Positions 11,747 to 24,002 of a DNA stretch of 64,000 bases are shown here, piece after piece (within the stretch, counting starts at the first letter, position 1; every line of letters starts with the position of its first letter). The translations under genes and the position numbers were made by a program. This DNA comes from Doris montereyensis (taxonomy: Eukaryota; Mollusca; Gastropoda; Nudibranchia; Dorididae): positions 207,501 through 271,500 of the forward strand of contig JAXRKP010000525.1 of NCBI GenBank assembly GCA_037039925.1, in the 5' to 3' direction. The notes below the pieces were generated by a model that was not told the DNA's origin, did not search any database, and was given only the letters and a program-made list of their open reading frames with translations.

Positions 11747-11828
11747 AAAAGAATCATTTGTATCAAAGCTTTTATAACTCTGATTACTTTGAATTTGCAC
11801 TAACACCCAAGGTCACAGACGATAAAAG
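11747..11828 (+). CDS. Gene 1 exon F1 (candidate)
   Basis: An 82-nt segment between TCCATGGTCTGTAG and donor GTATGT is open in one frame as KNHLYQSFYNSDYFEF, then ALTPKVTDDK. The composition is protein-like and the acceptor has a good pyrimidine tract. Its entry phase (1) fits the phase of earlier exons. Its exit phase (2) does not fit the next exon unless a base is missing. I include it as a probable piece of the same ectodomain. Confidence 0.45.
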
Positions 11829-12149
11829 GTATGTTGCCCATTGCACCATGCACCATCAGCATCCAAGACACACTATTTTATCACTCGACGATAGGTTGAG
11901 GGGCCAACATTTCAAACTGATGAAACCTAAATGGAAGTATCAGAAGCAATAATTATAATTCAATTTAAATCCCAACATCGCTCCGCAAAGACATAACTTA
12001 GTCAATAACAGTTTCAATAAACACACTCCTGGATAAAAGCCAAGCACATACTTTGAGTCAGTAACACTATCTTAACACAAAGTTTAAAAAGTATCCGTGA
12101 TTATCATATAATGATATGTAATTGTGAGTAGGCCGTTCCTTGTTCTCCA

Positions 12150-12490
12150 AAGTCTGGGCCACTAAGAATAACCATATTGTGCATGTAGGCTTTAAATGAT
12201 CCCAAAATCGTTTTCATTTATTACGGAAACTTTCTACAATAAGTGATGTTTAATTATTGAAAATGTCTGGGGACCTTTTTCTCCGTTTTTTTAATTAAAT
12301 GTCCATTCAATTAAACCATTATTTTGTAAAAAGTGTTATAATTAAAAAGTTGGAATAGTTTTTTTTTTTAGTACCGTGCACGCTTATTTGTAACCTCAGT
12401 ATCGAACACTGACCCGATCTAATAATCGTACTTGGTATCACTCGGGATGGGACATGCTTATTACTAATAATAATATGCTGTACATTTCAT
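12150..12490 (+). repeat. Dispersed repeat R1, copy 2
   Basis: Shares GGCCACTAAGAATAACCATA, CATGTAGGCTTTAAATGATC, CGTTTTCATTT and CGATCTAATAATCGTACTTG with the copy at 4150-4500, in the same order. Like that copy, it runs to within a few dozen bases of a gene 1 acceptor, and both end TTTCATTGA shortly before the AG. Confidence 0.8.
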
Positions 12491-12498
12491 TGATTCAG

Positions 12499-12705
12499 AT
12501 AAAGACTTGATGCGGAAATCTGGTATGAGAAAGCGATACATCGACAGCCAGATTTTGAAGATCGTAGATCTGGGAGAATTGTTCAATGAGACGTTGAGGC
12601 AGGACTCCAGGTGTTGGTTTTGCTCCATCTGGCAGCCACGTCAAAGTACTACCATGCCACATCTCCCAAGGTCATCTACCGGAACTTTTTACAACAAATT
12701 TCACA
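12499..12705 (+). CDS. Gene 1 exon F2: SEA-like region, with an internal frameshift
   Basis: Acceptor TTGATTCAG, donor GTAAGC. The entry frame reads LMRKSGMRKRYIDSQILKIV and DLGELFNETLRQDSR. It then degenerates, while the next frame becomes protein-like: VLVLLHLAATSKYY and SPKVIYRNFLQQIS. Only the second frame joins in phase (2) to exon G. A single-base loss near 12606-12612 is the simplest explanation. The strand-like VLVLLHLA followed by a helix VIYRNFLQQI resembles the last strand and helix of SEA domains. The sequon NET is present. Confidence 0.6.
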
Positions 12706-13172
12706 GTAAGCCAAACTAGAACTTGATTTATCTGAAAATTAAAAGTTCTGTATCCTTTATTAAACATTTGATTTTTTGACTTTTTAATGCATATTGTATT
12801 GTATAATTATTATATTTACAGCTTTAAAACAAAACACATCATTTTGACAACACACTAATGTTTATCATATGAATTAAAATCGAAATTGAATCCTTCCTTG
12901 AAAATGGGTTGTTATTAAAAAGTTGTCGTCTGTTTTTCTTTATACGATTTTTTTTTCTAAATAAACAAAATAGTATATGTTATACAGTTTTAGAACGACG
13001 TTTGTTTTCCGTCTAAAGATAAAACACAGCGAGGCAAGATCCACGTAAAAATAAATAAATATAAAAATAGAAATTACAGACAGAAAACAGGAAGGAACAA
13101 TGACCTGAGAACGGCTCCTCTTGCCTCGCCAGGAAAGACAAGCCCTGTATGAACCGTCGACAAGACTAGCCC

Positions 13173-13862
13173 ACTTGAATGTTATTAGAAAAGGAGTTTC
13201 TGTCGACAAGATAGCCCAGTATGAATGTCATTAGAAAAGGAGTTTCATCGACAAGATAGCCCAGTATGAATCTCATTAGTTTATCAAAGGAATTAAAATC
13301 GACAAGAATCCTTCCATTATGGGTTGTTATTAAAAGGTTTTTCATACGACAAGATAGCCCATATGTATATGTTCTCATTAGAAAAGGAGTTTTTTCCGTC
13401 TAAAGATAACCCAGTATGAATCTCATTAGAAAAGGAGTTTCATCGACAAGATAGCCCACTATGAATCTCATTAGAAAAGGAGTTTGCATCGCCACAAGAT
13501 AGCCCAGTATGAATCTTGTTAGAAAAAGGAGTTTCGTCGACAAGATAGCCCACTATGAATCTCATTAGAAAAGGAGTTTCATCGACAAGGCCCAGTATGA
13601 ATGTCATTAGAAAAGGAGTTTCATCGACAAGATAGCCCACTATGAATCTCATTAGAAAAGGAGTTGCATCGACAAGATAGCCCACTATGAATCTCATTAG
13701 AAAAGGAGTTTCATCGACAAGATAGCCCACTATGAATCTCGTTAGAAAAGGAGTTTCATCGACAAGATCCCATTATGAATCTCATTAGAAAAGGAGTTTC
13801 GTCGACAAGATAGCCCACTATGAACCTCGTTAGAAAAGGAGTTTCATCGACAAGATCCTTCG
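13173..13862. repeat. 45-bp minisatellite, about 15 copies
   Basis: Units of about 45 bp centred on CATTAGAAAAGGAGTTTCAT followed by CGACAAGATAGCCCACTATG. Several units have internal deletions (for example at 13585 and 13770) that set the length to 35-47 bp. It fills most of the intron before exon G. The minus-strand periodic open frame is an artefact of the 15-codon period. Confidence 0.95.
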
Positions 13863-14015
13863 TGCGACTCCGATGTATCTAGTTTATATTCCGTTACAAA
13901 GTTCTAACTAGTGGGCTGTCTTCTACTTCTACGGTGAGGCTAAACGTGCTGATTTAACTCTACATACATACATGTACGTATATGATGTATTTTGTCTTTT
14001 TCATCTATGTCCTAG

Positions 14016-14086
14016 ATTTCATGGAGAGCTGGGCACAAGCAGGCTAGTGGTTGGAATGCCCTACACCAACGCCATCCAAGCGACAG
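14016..14086 (+). CDS. Gene 1 exon G
   Basis: A 71-nt exon, acceptor TATGTCCTAG, donor GTACGT. With one base borrowed from exon F2 (CA|A) it reads FHGELGTSRLVVGMPYTNAI followed by QAT, with no stop, and exits in phase 1. It continues the extracellular juxtamembrane region. Confidence 0.6.
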
Positions 14087-15600
14087 GTACGTAACATCAA
14101 GGAAACCATCGATTACGTCCCTTTACTTTTCCTCCATGACGACAGATCGAAACTGTATTTTGTTTAATAATACGCTCAAATCGAAAACAGAATAGAATTA
14201 TTGTTTGTCGTTGTGTTTGTTTGTTTTTGTTGTTTTTTTTTTTGGGGGCGGAGGGATTTATTTTTGTGTTGGGGAGGGTGTGGTGGGTTCACTGTTTATG
14301 GGAGGGGGTAGAAGAATGCCCTTCTTTTGCGAAGGAGAAAATTTCTTCTCGTTATTTTTCATGTCTTTTCTGCGCTGACGGGATTCGGGGGGGGGGTGGA
14401 GTGAGGAGGGAGGGAGAGGGGGGGGGGTTCAAGGTCACAACTTGTATTTGTTTGTTTTGCAGGGGCATGGTTTGATCATGAGATCGTTTGGTTTCGTTTT
14501 GAGTTGTATGTTGATATTTTTTCTGGGAGAAGGCTTTGAGAATTGTACTCCTTTTTTTTTAGAGCAGGGAGGAATTAGGATAGAACGAGATATATAATAT
14601 ACACTAAGTTATTAGCTGAGTTCTATTTTATTGACTGTCAATGATTTGCCAGTATTGCCAGCTTGGTGTAATCAGCTTCTTACTCTTACTCACTTCCCTT
14701 GAATCCGCATTAAGTCAAAGGAGCCGTGATGAATCATGTTGACCCAAAGGGTAATTGATATTCATTAGGACTGTAAACGCTATTGGCTTCAATCAAATTG
14801 AATTAGAAAAATGTAGTTGTGTGTTTCTTTTACTGTGTTTTATAGACTATATTATCAAAAAGAACTGTATACATGTGTACAGACTGAAACATACTTTCAA
14901 GGCAGTAAAAGACAAAGATAAAGATGAAGATGGATTTATAATCCGTATCCCTGCACAAGTGCAGGCTCACCGACTGTACATCATTTCCCCCACCGGGCCA
15001 TTTCATTCAAAGTCCTTCTCAACTCCCGGTGGAGTATATAGTACACAAGCCTGTTAGGTTTTTCGTACTAACACTATTACAAGATCTTTCTCCAACTATA
15101 GCTTGGTATTCATTCATTTCAACCTGAGTAAGCGAGAAAAGTAGAATGAAGTACGTTTACTAGCACTGCAAGGTTGTGAGAGAGAAAGCAAAAAACAAAA
15201 ACATGTCCCAGTGGTGGGGTTTGAACCAGTGTCCTCGTCGTGATTACAAGCTCACAACACTACGATTCAGCTACAACACCTCATGTAATAATAATGTTGA
15301 TCTTTTACTGAGACATGGATGAATATAAAGAAGGCTTGCGAATGCACGATAATAATGTTGCATTAATTCGTTCATTTACGGTCTCGGACCAGATTTTGAT
15401 GAATGCAGGTGATTTCATAATTGAATGAAAGGGGAAAATATCACGAATAAAACCACAATTGACTGTTCAACGCATGCCACTTGTATCAACACAGATTAGG
15501 GAAGCTTTATAGACTTGTTATGTCTGCAAATCGGATCGGATCGACGTCTCACATTCCAAGCATAAATTGCAAGGCCGCATATGTACAGGTTTGAACAGAT
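14087..15600. other. Gene 1 intron, mostly unique sequence
   Basis: Contains T-runs and G-rich patches (14240-14430, including runs of 7-8 G) and otherwise no recognisable gene or element. The G-rich patches could form G-quadruplexes, but this is compositional only. Confidence 0.4.
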
Positions 15601-15609
15601 TTCATAATT

Positions 15610-16215
15610 GAATGAAAGGGGAAATATCACGAACTGAACTAAATACAGATAAATAACACTACAGAACTAAATACAGATTAGACTTGTTATCACGAATAAC
15701 ACTACAGAACTAAATACAGATTAGACTTGTTATCACGAATAACACTACAGAACTAAATACAGATTAGACTTGTTATTATCACGAATGGAATAACACTACA
15801 GAACTACAGATTAGACTTGTTATCAAATACAGATTAGACTTGTTATCACGAATCACGAACTAAATACAGATTGGGACTACAGAACTAAATACAGATTAGA
15901 ACTAAATACAGATTTGTTATCACGAATGGGACTACAGAACTAAATACAGATTAGACTTGTTATCACGAATGGGACTACAGAACTCACAGATTAGACTTGT
16001 TATCACGAATAACACTACAGAACTAAAAACAGATTAGACTTGTTATCACGAATGGGACTACAGAACTAAAAACAGATTAGACTTGTTATCGAACGGGACT
16101 ACAGAACTAAATACAGATTAGACTTGTTATCACGAATATCACAGAACTAAATACAGATCACGAATAACACTAAATACAGATTAGACTTGTTATCACTTGT
16201 TATCACGAATGTGAC
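15610..16215. repeat. About 43-bp minisatellite, rearranged
   Basis: Repeats of ACAGAACTAAATACAGATTA then GACTTGTTATCACGAAT with an optional AACACTAC or GGGACT. Many units are truncated or joined out of register, for example at 15820-15900 and 16130-16200. This indicates repeated unequal exchange. Confidence 0.95.
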
Positions 16216-17744
16216 GTTGGTTTTGGTGCTAATGGTACGTCCTATTTCTTTCCTTCCCTTTTTCACGACACGTCTTTCCATCTTTTGGCGTTTCGTCTTA
16301 ATAGTTCTTTATTCACCTTGGAATCATCGCATGTGATTTACTGGTTAAATTTCTATAAACCAAATGTAATCACTAACTGGAATATGAAACATGATATTAC
16401 AAAGTTGTATTTTAGAAGTGTTTCATCTGTAATTGCATACATGATATTATGTAGCATTAGTATAGAATGTCCTAAAATAAAACGTGCACGATTTCATAAG
16501 TTTATAATTTCTGAAAAGGTTAGCCAAAAAGGAAGTATATCTAATTCATACGACAGTTTGAAGAGGAAGAACTAGATATTTTATTGATACCTAAAAGTTG
16601 ATGACATGATCCAACCATCTGCCCTTGTTTCTGAGATGAAAACTGAAGCCCGCACAAACTCGTTGAATTGTGACCAATGAGATGACCTACACTTTTCTCC
16701 AGGTACTCTGTTTTTAAACCAACCAAAGTCTCAGCTTTGAGATTGGTATAGACTCGCTGTTGAAGTTGGGGGGGGGGGGGGTTAATTCACATGGTTTAAA
16801 AGCAGGATTATGAGATGGCCAGAGAAAGTCTCTTATCTTCTAGACAGGAGAAAATCGTCAAAGCAAACTTGTAGGAATTGATTCCATGCTCGCATTTGCT
16901 GTGTGAGTTGTTTGCTACAGTGGGCAGATATCTTGTTTCCAGCAGTTTGAGATGCATTTACCAGTTCACAGTAACATATTTTCCTTTCTCTCCGAAATAG
17001 AACGGTCCATTTACAGATTTGCAGCTATTGGCACACCAGACAGTCACGTTTTTTTTCAACAGGGAGTGGGGTAGTCACATACTTGTGTGGCTGTGTCTGG
17101 GGCAGGATTCTCATATTATTCAGCTTTTGACAGCTATGGCGCTATCTTAAACAACGAATCTATACTACCCAGGACCCTGACAGATTTTAAAGCGGAATAG
17201 CTGGAGGAAATGCAAACCACTTCAATGGGGTCTATTCAATGAGCTTGTGCGGTCTCAATGTTCGTCTCAGATGTGTCGTCGAAAACGAGGGCAGATGAAT
17301 GGAACATACCATCAATTATTAGTGTTGTCCAAGTTACCGTTTGTGAACAAGTTGTTCCAAAAAATAAAAGCTAATGAATTCGTACACGTATTGTTTTTGA
17401 CACCCTATATCTGATCAAATACAAGAACAAAGACCAAAAGTGTGAAACGCGTATGAACATGGGGACTCAATGAGAACTGCTATGATACGTTCTAGAGATA
17501 TTGCATTTCCATAAAAGTAAAGCACATTTGGATTTTCCTCTCAAAATGTCATAATTTATGAGGAAACGATGACACGTTCTTTATGCTAGCAAAAGATCAT
17601 TTCCCATGCAATCATCATATAAACAATCTGATGATTGTATCTAGTATCCATCTGGTAAATTCTCCCAGATATCATATTTAATATCTAAAAGTCATGATTT
17701 AAACGTCATCCTTTTGTTTCATGAATTCCTTTTCTTTGTTTCAG
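16216..17744. other. Gene 1 intron without recognisable content
   Basis: A G-run at about 16769-16780 and AT-rich sequence. I see no element that I can support. Confidence 0.4.
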
Positions 17745-17774
17745 AACCAAAAACTGAGATAATGGTGGTGACGA
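17745..17774 (+). CDS. Gene 1 exon H: 30-nt stalk micro-exon
   Basis: Acceptor TCTTTGTTTCAG, donor GTAAGT, phase 1-1, adding EPKTEIMVVT between exons G and I. It is very short, so the call depends on both splice signals being strong and on the phase matching its neighbours on both sides. Confidence 0.5.
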
Positions 17775-18197
17775 GTAAGTTTGAATTGACCTTTGAAATG
17801 ACCTTTATTAAAATTACCTTTAAAATTATCTTCTATTAAAATTACCTTTAAAATGACCTTTGAAATTACCTGTACTGTACTCTTTCTATGAACAATTCAC
17901 AGTTAATACAAAAGAGTACCTGTACATTCAAAATTGTACGTTGTAGATATTACATAATATACTACAAAGGATGAATTTAGCCATCTTCTGTCTTCCATCC
18001 AGCTTGTAGTTGTAGCAGTAAAATGAATATTATGTCCATGTGTATTCACGTATAAATTTGAGTAACAGTCAAAATTTGAATGGCTGAAACTCTGAACATG
18101 ATGCAAACATCTTGTGACCATGCAATTGGCGCGGGGTGGGAGGGGGGATAGGGACATTGGCAAAGCCAAGTGGAAATAATGATTGCATTAGTGTTAC

Positions 18198-18500
18198 TTT
18201 TTAACATCATGTAGTCCAGAGGCAAGGTGTCAGCCTCTCGATCAAAACGTCGTGGGTTCAGGCTCCCACTGAGTTGAAATATATTCTCGAGTTTTTTCAC
18301 ACATTGTGTTCCTGACATTGCTAGATCCGTCGGTGTGTTCCTTAGGGAAAGACGCTTTATGCATATAATTTCCCCTTTCGACCCTTGGGGAAAATGGGTA
18401 CCAGCACCAGCTGAGATGTACATTCTGCATCAATCATGCGACAAACTTGCGCCCTGTCTAGGAGTTGATGTATTGTCACGTGCTCGGCTTCACGTTATCA
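18198..18500 (+). repeat. Chimeric SINE: family 2 head on family 1 body
   Basis: The start TAGTCCAGAGGCAAGGTGTC followed by a B-box-like GTGGGTTCAGGCTCCCA matches the head at 22209-22290. The rest (TTAGGGAAAGACGCTTTATG, ATGGGTACCAGCACCAGCTG, TAGGAGTTGATGTATTGTCA) matches the body of family 1 at 18595-18890. Neither half is intact enough to be an expressed tRNA gene. Confidence 0.7.
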
Positions 18501-18594
18501 TGTAAATCGACATAAACTCACTCCGGCTATGTTATTGGCCATAACATAACAGCTGAAATGTAACTTCCCTTACTTGTATTTCGAAATATTTACA

Positions 18595-18890
18595 TCAATC
18601 TCAGTGGCGTCGGTGGCCGAGGGGTTAGGTCGTAAGGTCCCGAGTTCGAATCCTAGCAAAACTAGGTCCGACGTTGTGTTCCTTGGGAAAGACGCTTAAC
18701 ACCCATTTTTCCCACTCTACCCAGGTGTACATGGGTACAAGTACCAGCTTGGGAGTAAAAATCTGCGTCAGATTAGCGTCCTGGCCAGGAGGTGATTATT
18801 GTCACGTGTTCCGCTTCATGCTATAGAAACTGGGATAAACTCCGGCTCTATAGGCCTTTAGGGCCTTGAAGGAACTTTACTTACTCAGCA
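18595..18890 (+). repeat. SINE family 1, best preserved copy
   Basis: A-box-like GGTGGCCGAGGGGTTAGG and B-box-like CGAGTTCGAATCC are about 30 bp apart, as in a leucine-type tRNA head. The body follows with TTGTGTTCCTTGGGAAAGAC, CATGGGTACAAGTACCAGCT and GGCCAGGAGGTGATTATTGT. The end (about 18850) carries GGCCTTTAGGGCCTTGAAGG. It is not a tRNA gene: no acceptor stem closes it. Confidence 0.85.
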
Positions 18891-18894
18891 AAAC

Positions 18895-19990
18895 TCTGAT
18901 CAAAGGAACCCAATGAAAGAATAAAATACGTGAATCCGAAAAATAATGATTAACGGAACCTGATGTAGTGATAGACTAAGTCAATCTCATAAAACTCTGA
19001 TTAAAAGAATTTGGTTTAGTAATCTAATACGTTAATCTCAGAAAACTCTGATTAAACAAACCTGGTGTATAAAAAGAGCTTTATAAAATACATCAATATC
19101 AGAAGACCCTAAACAAAAGAATCTGATGTATAAATAAGATGTCTCAATCTCATAAAAAAAACGTTCATAACGGGAACTCTAGTCGTAATAGTATACATCA
19201 ATCTCAGAAAAACATGATACAGCAATTGGTGTATGGATAGAATACGTCAATCTCAGAAAAACCTGATTAAAGCAATTGGTGTATGGATAGAATACGTCAA
19301 TCTCAGAAAACATGATAAGCAATTGATGAATAGAAACATCAATTCAGGTGTAAATGGAATAGAATACATCAATCTCAGAAAAACATGTTAAAGCAATTGG
19401 TGTATGAATAGAATACGTCAATCTCAGAAAAAAAACCAATTGATTAAAGAATACATCAATTTGTGTATATGAATAGAATACGTCAATCTCAGAAAAACCT
19501 GATTAAAGCAATTGGTGTATGAATAGAATACGTCAATCTCAGAAAAACCTGATACAGCAATTGGTGTATGAATAGAATACGTCAATCTCAGAAAAACCTG
19601 ATTAAAGCAATTGGTGTATGAATAGAATACGTCAATCTCAGAAAAACCTGATTAAAGGAATTGGTGTATGGATAGAATACGTCAATCTCAGAAAAACCTG
19701 ATTAAAGAAAATTGGTGTATGAATAGAATACGTCAATCTCAGAAAAACCTGTAAAAATTGGTGTATTGATAGAATACGTCAATCTAAAAAAAGACCTGAA
19801 TACGTCAATCTCAGAAAAGTGATTATATAAATTTGTGTATGAATAACATTTAAATACGTCAATCTCAGCAACATTACCTGATTAAAAACCTGATTAAACG
19901 TTTAAACTCATTGGTGTATGAATAGAATGTGTCAATGTCAGAAAACGATTACAATTTTTCATTGTGAAAACACTCATCAAACGTTTAAAC
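18895..19990. repeat. 50-bp minisatellite
   Basis: About 20 copies of a 50-bp unit containing TCAGAAAAACCTGATTAAAG, CAATTGGTGTATGAATAGAA and TACGTCAATC. The left end is degenerate and the centre (19360-19760) is nearly perfect, which is the usual gradient of an array homogenised from the middle. Confidence 0.95.
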
Positions 19991-20214
19991 CATATCTATG
20001 AATATAACACACCTTTATTTATTTTATCTCTGTGAAGCTGTGAAAAAGAATTCGATAAGCAAAGCGCAAAATGAGACTGGGGGCTATATAAATAGATGCA
20101 TTTACTTTGATTGTTTAACACTGGGTCTGCATGCACAGTGATTATATAACATTCTGTATGTATAACATTAACATTTAAACTTATCTTCACATTAAGCAAC
20201 ATTACCAATTAAAT

Positions 20215-21005
20215 TCATCATCACCTTTGTAACATTAATGTTTAAACTCATCTTCACATTGTGTAACACTAACGTTTAAACACATCTTTACATTGTGTAA
20301 CACTAACGTTTAAACACATCTTACATTGTCTAACACTAACGTTTACACGCATCTTTACATTGTGTAACACTAACGTTTAAACTCATCTTTACATTGTGTA
20401 ACACTAACGTTTAAACGCATCTTTACATTGTCTCACACTAACGTTTAAACACATCTTTACATTGTCTAACACTAACGTTTAAACACATCTTTACATTGTG
20501 TAACACTAATGTTTAAACACAACATTGTCTTAAAACACATCTTTACATTGTCTAACACTAACGTTTAAACACATCTTTACATTGTCTAACACTAACGTTT
20601 AAACACATCTTTACATTGTGTAACACTAACGTTTAAACACATCTTTACATTGTGTAACACTAACGTTTAAACACATCTTTACATTGTCTAACACTTTACA
20701 TTGTGTAACGTTTAAACACATCTTTACATTGTGTAACACTAACGTTTAAACACATCTTTACATTGTCTAACACTAACGTTTAAACACATCTTTACATTGT
20801 TAACACTAACGTTTAAACACATCTTTACATTGTCTAACACTAACGTTTAAATACATCTTTACATTGTGTAACACTAACGTCTAAATACATCTTTACATTG
20901 TGTAACACTAACGTCTAAATACATCTTTACATTGTCTAACACTAACGCTTATACACATCTTTACATTGTGTAACACTAACGCTTAAACACATCTTTACAT
21001 TACGT
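20215..21005. repeat. 34-bp minisatellite, about 23 copies
   Basis: Units of ACACTAACGTTTAAACACAT followed by CTTTACATTGTGTA, with TGTCTA or TGTGTA variants alternating in blocks. The array stops about 70 bp before the exon I acceptor. Confidence 0.96.
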
Positions 21006-21073
21006 ACATTTGATGTTTGAACTCGTCTTCAGTCGTGATTTTCATGTCTTCTCTTGTGTCTTTTTCTCTCCAG

Positions 21074-21106
21074 ATGTTCAACCTCAAGCTGTGATACAAG
21101 ATGGCT
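21074..21106 (+). CDS. Gene 1 exon I: stalk micro-exon
   Basis: Acceptor CTTTTTCTCTCCAG. With the split codon from exon H it reads NVQPQAVIQDG and leaves one base, which keeps phase 1 into the transmembrane exon. The donor used for that is GTGTGA. A better donor (GTGAGC) lies two bases later but breaks the frame. The exon is therefore tentative in its 3' end. Confidence 0.45.
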
Positions 21107-21464
21107 GTGTGAGCACTCTTTTAGTTTTGTTTCGTAAATAAAGAAGCACGATTTGACATCATATATATTATGGTCTCTAGATTTAAATGTTTACAGTTGA
21201 TACTCGTAGTAATAATAAAGAAAGAAAGAAAGTAATAATAAAGATTTAAACTTGAACATTTTTGTATTACGGTATTTCTGAACAGCAATGACAATATTTC
21301 CTTCTCTTCAGACCCATATGCAGAGATATTGTTATAAAAGAAATAATATGTCTTTAAAGGTCAATTTAGTAAGAAGAATACTACAGCATTTGATGCATAA
21401 CGTTTTGGAGTCCTTTTCTTAACACTTTTTTTCTTTTTGCCCCTTTTACAATTCATTTGTGTTG

Positions 21465-21622
<158 letters not shown>

Positions 21623-22021
21623 TATTATAAAAGAAAAATAGTTCGGGGAGCCCTTATTGTGCTTATATCAAATGCTTATGTTTTGCCGAAGACTACAGAT
21701 TTGAGTAGAAGTTGTAAAATTGCCTTTACATATTTTAAAGTTGCAAAATATATTAATGCAGTGTACGCAACCGATCTTTTTTTATTTTATTTTTTCAAGC
21801 CCGTTTGTAAGTAATTTAACTTTTAATAATTCCAAAACTTAAAATGGGGTCAAAAACGGATCCCTTTCAGCCTCTTTCTAGTGCCACTTTTTTCTATAGC
21901 CTATTTTTTCTCAGTACATAATCATGATTGACAAAAAAGACCCAGTTTCCGATCTACGTGGGTCTAGATCTAGACTCTACCTGTATCATTATCATCAAAG
22001 CAGAGGATAAGGAGGAGACGG

Positions 22022-22073
<52 letters not shown>

Positions 22074-22208
22074 AACAATGATAACAATGACAACAATGCT
22101 ATTCAATAATAATACGGATCGCGTAGTCTTCATTCATGTCTTTGTTGTGAAACTGGTGTACATCATGCAATCAGGTCATCAAACTGCTTTTCGTTGTCTA
22201 TATGATAC

Positions 22209-22445
22209 AGAGGGACTCGGTAGTCCAGAGGCAAGGCGTCGGTCTCTCAACCAAAAGGTAGTGGGTTCGAGTCCCATCGACGGTTGAAACATTTTTTGTT
22301 TTTTTTTAATCTACCCCCCCCCCCCCAGGTCCAGGTAGGTGGATCGACACCTAGTCCCATCGGAGACGGCCGATAAAAAGGAGATCCCGTGTGCAGATCA
22401 TAACACTCTGTGCACATTAGAGATCACTTGGCTGTTCACAGGACA
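22209..22445 (+). repeat. SINE family 2, copy 1
   Basis: The head ACTCGGTAGTCCAGAGGCAA through GGTAGTGGGTTCGAGTCCCA is tRNA-like with a perfect B box. It is followed by T- and C-runs, and then a body with GGTCCAGGTAGGTGGATCGA and GGAGATCCCGTGTGCAGATC. The body recurs at 52330-52420, preceded by a similar head (52095-52160). A head with little body also occurs at 32225-32370. Confidence 0.78.
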
Positions 22446-22742
22446 GTCCGGGTTAAATAAAAATCCTACCAAAAACCCCGAAATTACCTTAGTTATAGAT
22501 GTGGGTAAATCAAATCAAATTTAAAAAAAAATTCAAAAGTCTACATGATTCATGTACGTGCTGAAAAATATGATACAGATGCATTTCAATAGTGCTTCAT
22601 TAATTGTAAATGAATAACATCCCATCATAATATAATTTGGTAGAATCACGCCATGGTTTAAGGGAGATGTTTAATATCATTATTGATATGCAAAAGTTTG
22701 CTTTAACTTATACCTTCGTTCATCAACTTTTTTCCCCTGCAG

Positions 22743-22833
22743 TTGTTGGACTGGCCTTGACCTTGGTGTTGTTGGTTGTCTTGTCATTCATTGTCTATGA
22801 AATCATCCAACACAAGCAAAGCTTCAACGCAAA
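22743..22833 (+). CDS. Gene 1 exon J: transmembrane segment
   Basis: Acceptor TTTTTCCCCTGCAG. The frame reads VGLALTLVLLVVLSFIVY followed by EIIQHKQSFNAK. This is a single helix of about 19 hydrophobic residues ending in a basic stop-transfer region, as in type I membrane proteins. The donor AA|GTCAGT leaves phase 2, which matches exon K exactly (AA|G). Together with the upstream cysteine-rich modules this fixes the topology: modules outside, tail inside. Confidence 0.75.
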
Positions 22834-22914
22834 GTCAGTATACAAAAACATTACCGCTCTTTATAATAATAGTAATAGTACAAGCATGCTACACCCTGGC
22901 TGATAGGACCTATC

Positions 22915-23225
22915 AAGTACGATCTTCAGAACGACTCGATATTCGATACTGAGTTTACACGGGCAGGCATAATAAACGATAACTTTCTAATTATATACCT
23001 TGTTTAAAATGGTGGCTTAGATGACTGAAAACTCTATTAAGTCACGAGGAAACAATGAAATTTTCCTGAACTAAACGTCACTTGTGGTAAAAAAAATTCC
23101 TGACGTGAAAACGATCTTGGATAATTGAATATCTACGTGCAAAATATGGTTACTCTTAGTGGCCTGCGCTAGAGCCTTTGACACATAAAGAACGACCGAC
23201 ATAGAATTATGTATAGATATAGATA
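22915..23225 (-). repeat. Dispersed repeat R1, copy 3 (reverse)
   Basis: Reads as the reverse complement of the repeat at 4150-4500: AACGATCTTGG, CAAAATATGGTTACTCTTAG and TGGCC occur in reversed order, with TTCGATACTGAG at the other end. It lies in the intron after the transmembrane exon, antisense to gene 1. Confidence 0.75.
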
Positions 23226-23376
23226 TCCACAAGATTCTCTTCCTACTCGTTGCCACAAATAAGATTCTGTGGTCTCTATCCACCAATGGCTTTAATCAAT
23301 TAATTATTGTAGTTAGCCTCGTACATGTATAATGTACATGTAATATATCATAAGACATGTGAATGTGTGCGCGCGC

Positions 23377-23640
<264 letters not shown>

Positions 23641-23819
23641 TTACTACTAAATGTACGTGCGCATTATATTAAAATACGATGAACAATATCAATGTATACA
23701 CCTTTGATTTGAGTTGATGAAATATCAGTTATTAATATTATACATCTGTATTTTATTAAAATTGTTATCATTTGCCTTGTCTTTTTTCTTTCTATTTCTA
23801 TATTTTGTAACATTAACAG

Positions 23820-24002
23820 GAAACTTTATGAGAAATTTGGTACAACTAAAATCCGGCACCTCAAGAAAGCGAGTTGGCGCAGAATACAAGAGAGTAAAAA
23901 AGAAGAAGAAAAAGAAGAGGAAAAAAAAGTAAAAGAAAACTAAAGAAGGAAGTAAAAGCGAAGAGGACGGAGAAAGCAGCCTGCTGACTCCTACAACCTT
24001 GA
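23820..24002 (+). CDS. Gene 1 exon K: charged cytoplasmic tail, frameshifted
   Basis: Acceptor TAACATTAACAG, donor GTGAGT. It reads KLYEKFGTTKIRHLKKASWR, then a run of Lys and Glu, and meets a TAA at about 23940. One frame over, the reading continues KEGSKSEEDGESSLLTPTTL and exits in phase 1 exactly into exon L. The exon length (183 nt) is one base off what both borders demand, so a single-base insertion in the A-rich stretch GAAAACTAAAG is the likely cause. Confidence 0.62.

Noticed and set aside
18595..18670. tRNA-Leu gene
   Set aside because: A- and B-box-like sequences exist, but there is no cloverleaf and the same sequence is dispersed with a SINE body.
22209..22290. A functional tRNA gene
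   Set aside because: A good B box is present, but the acceptor stem does not close and the sequence continues into a body repeated elsewhere, so it is a SINE head.
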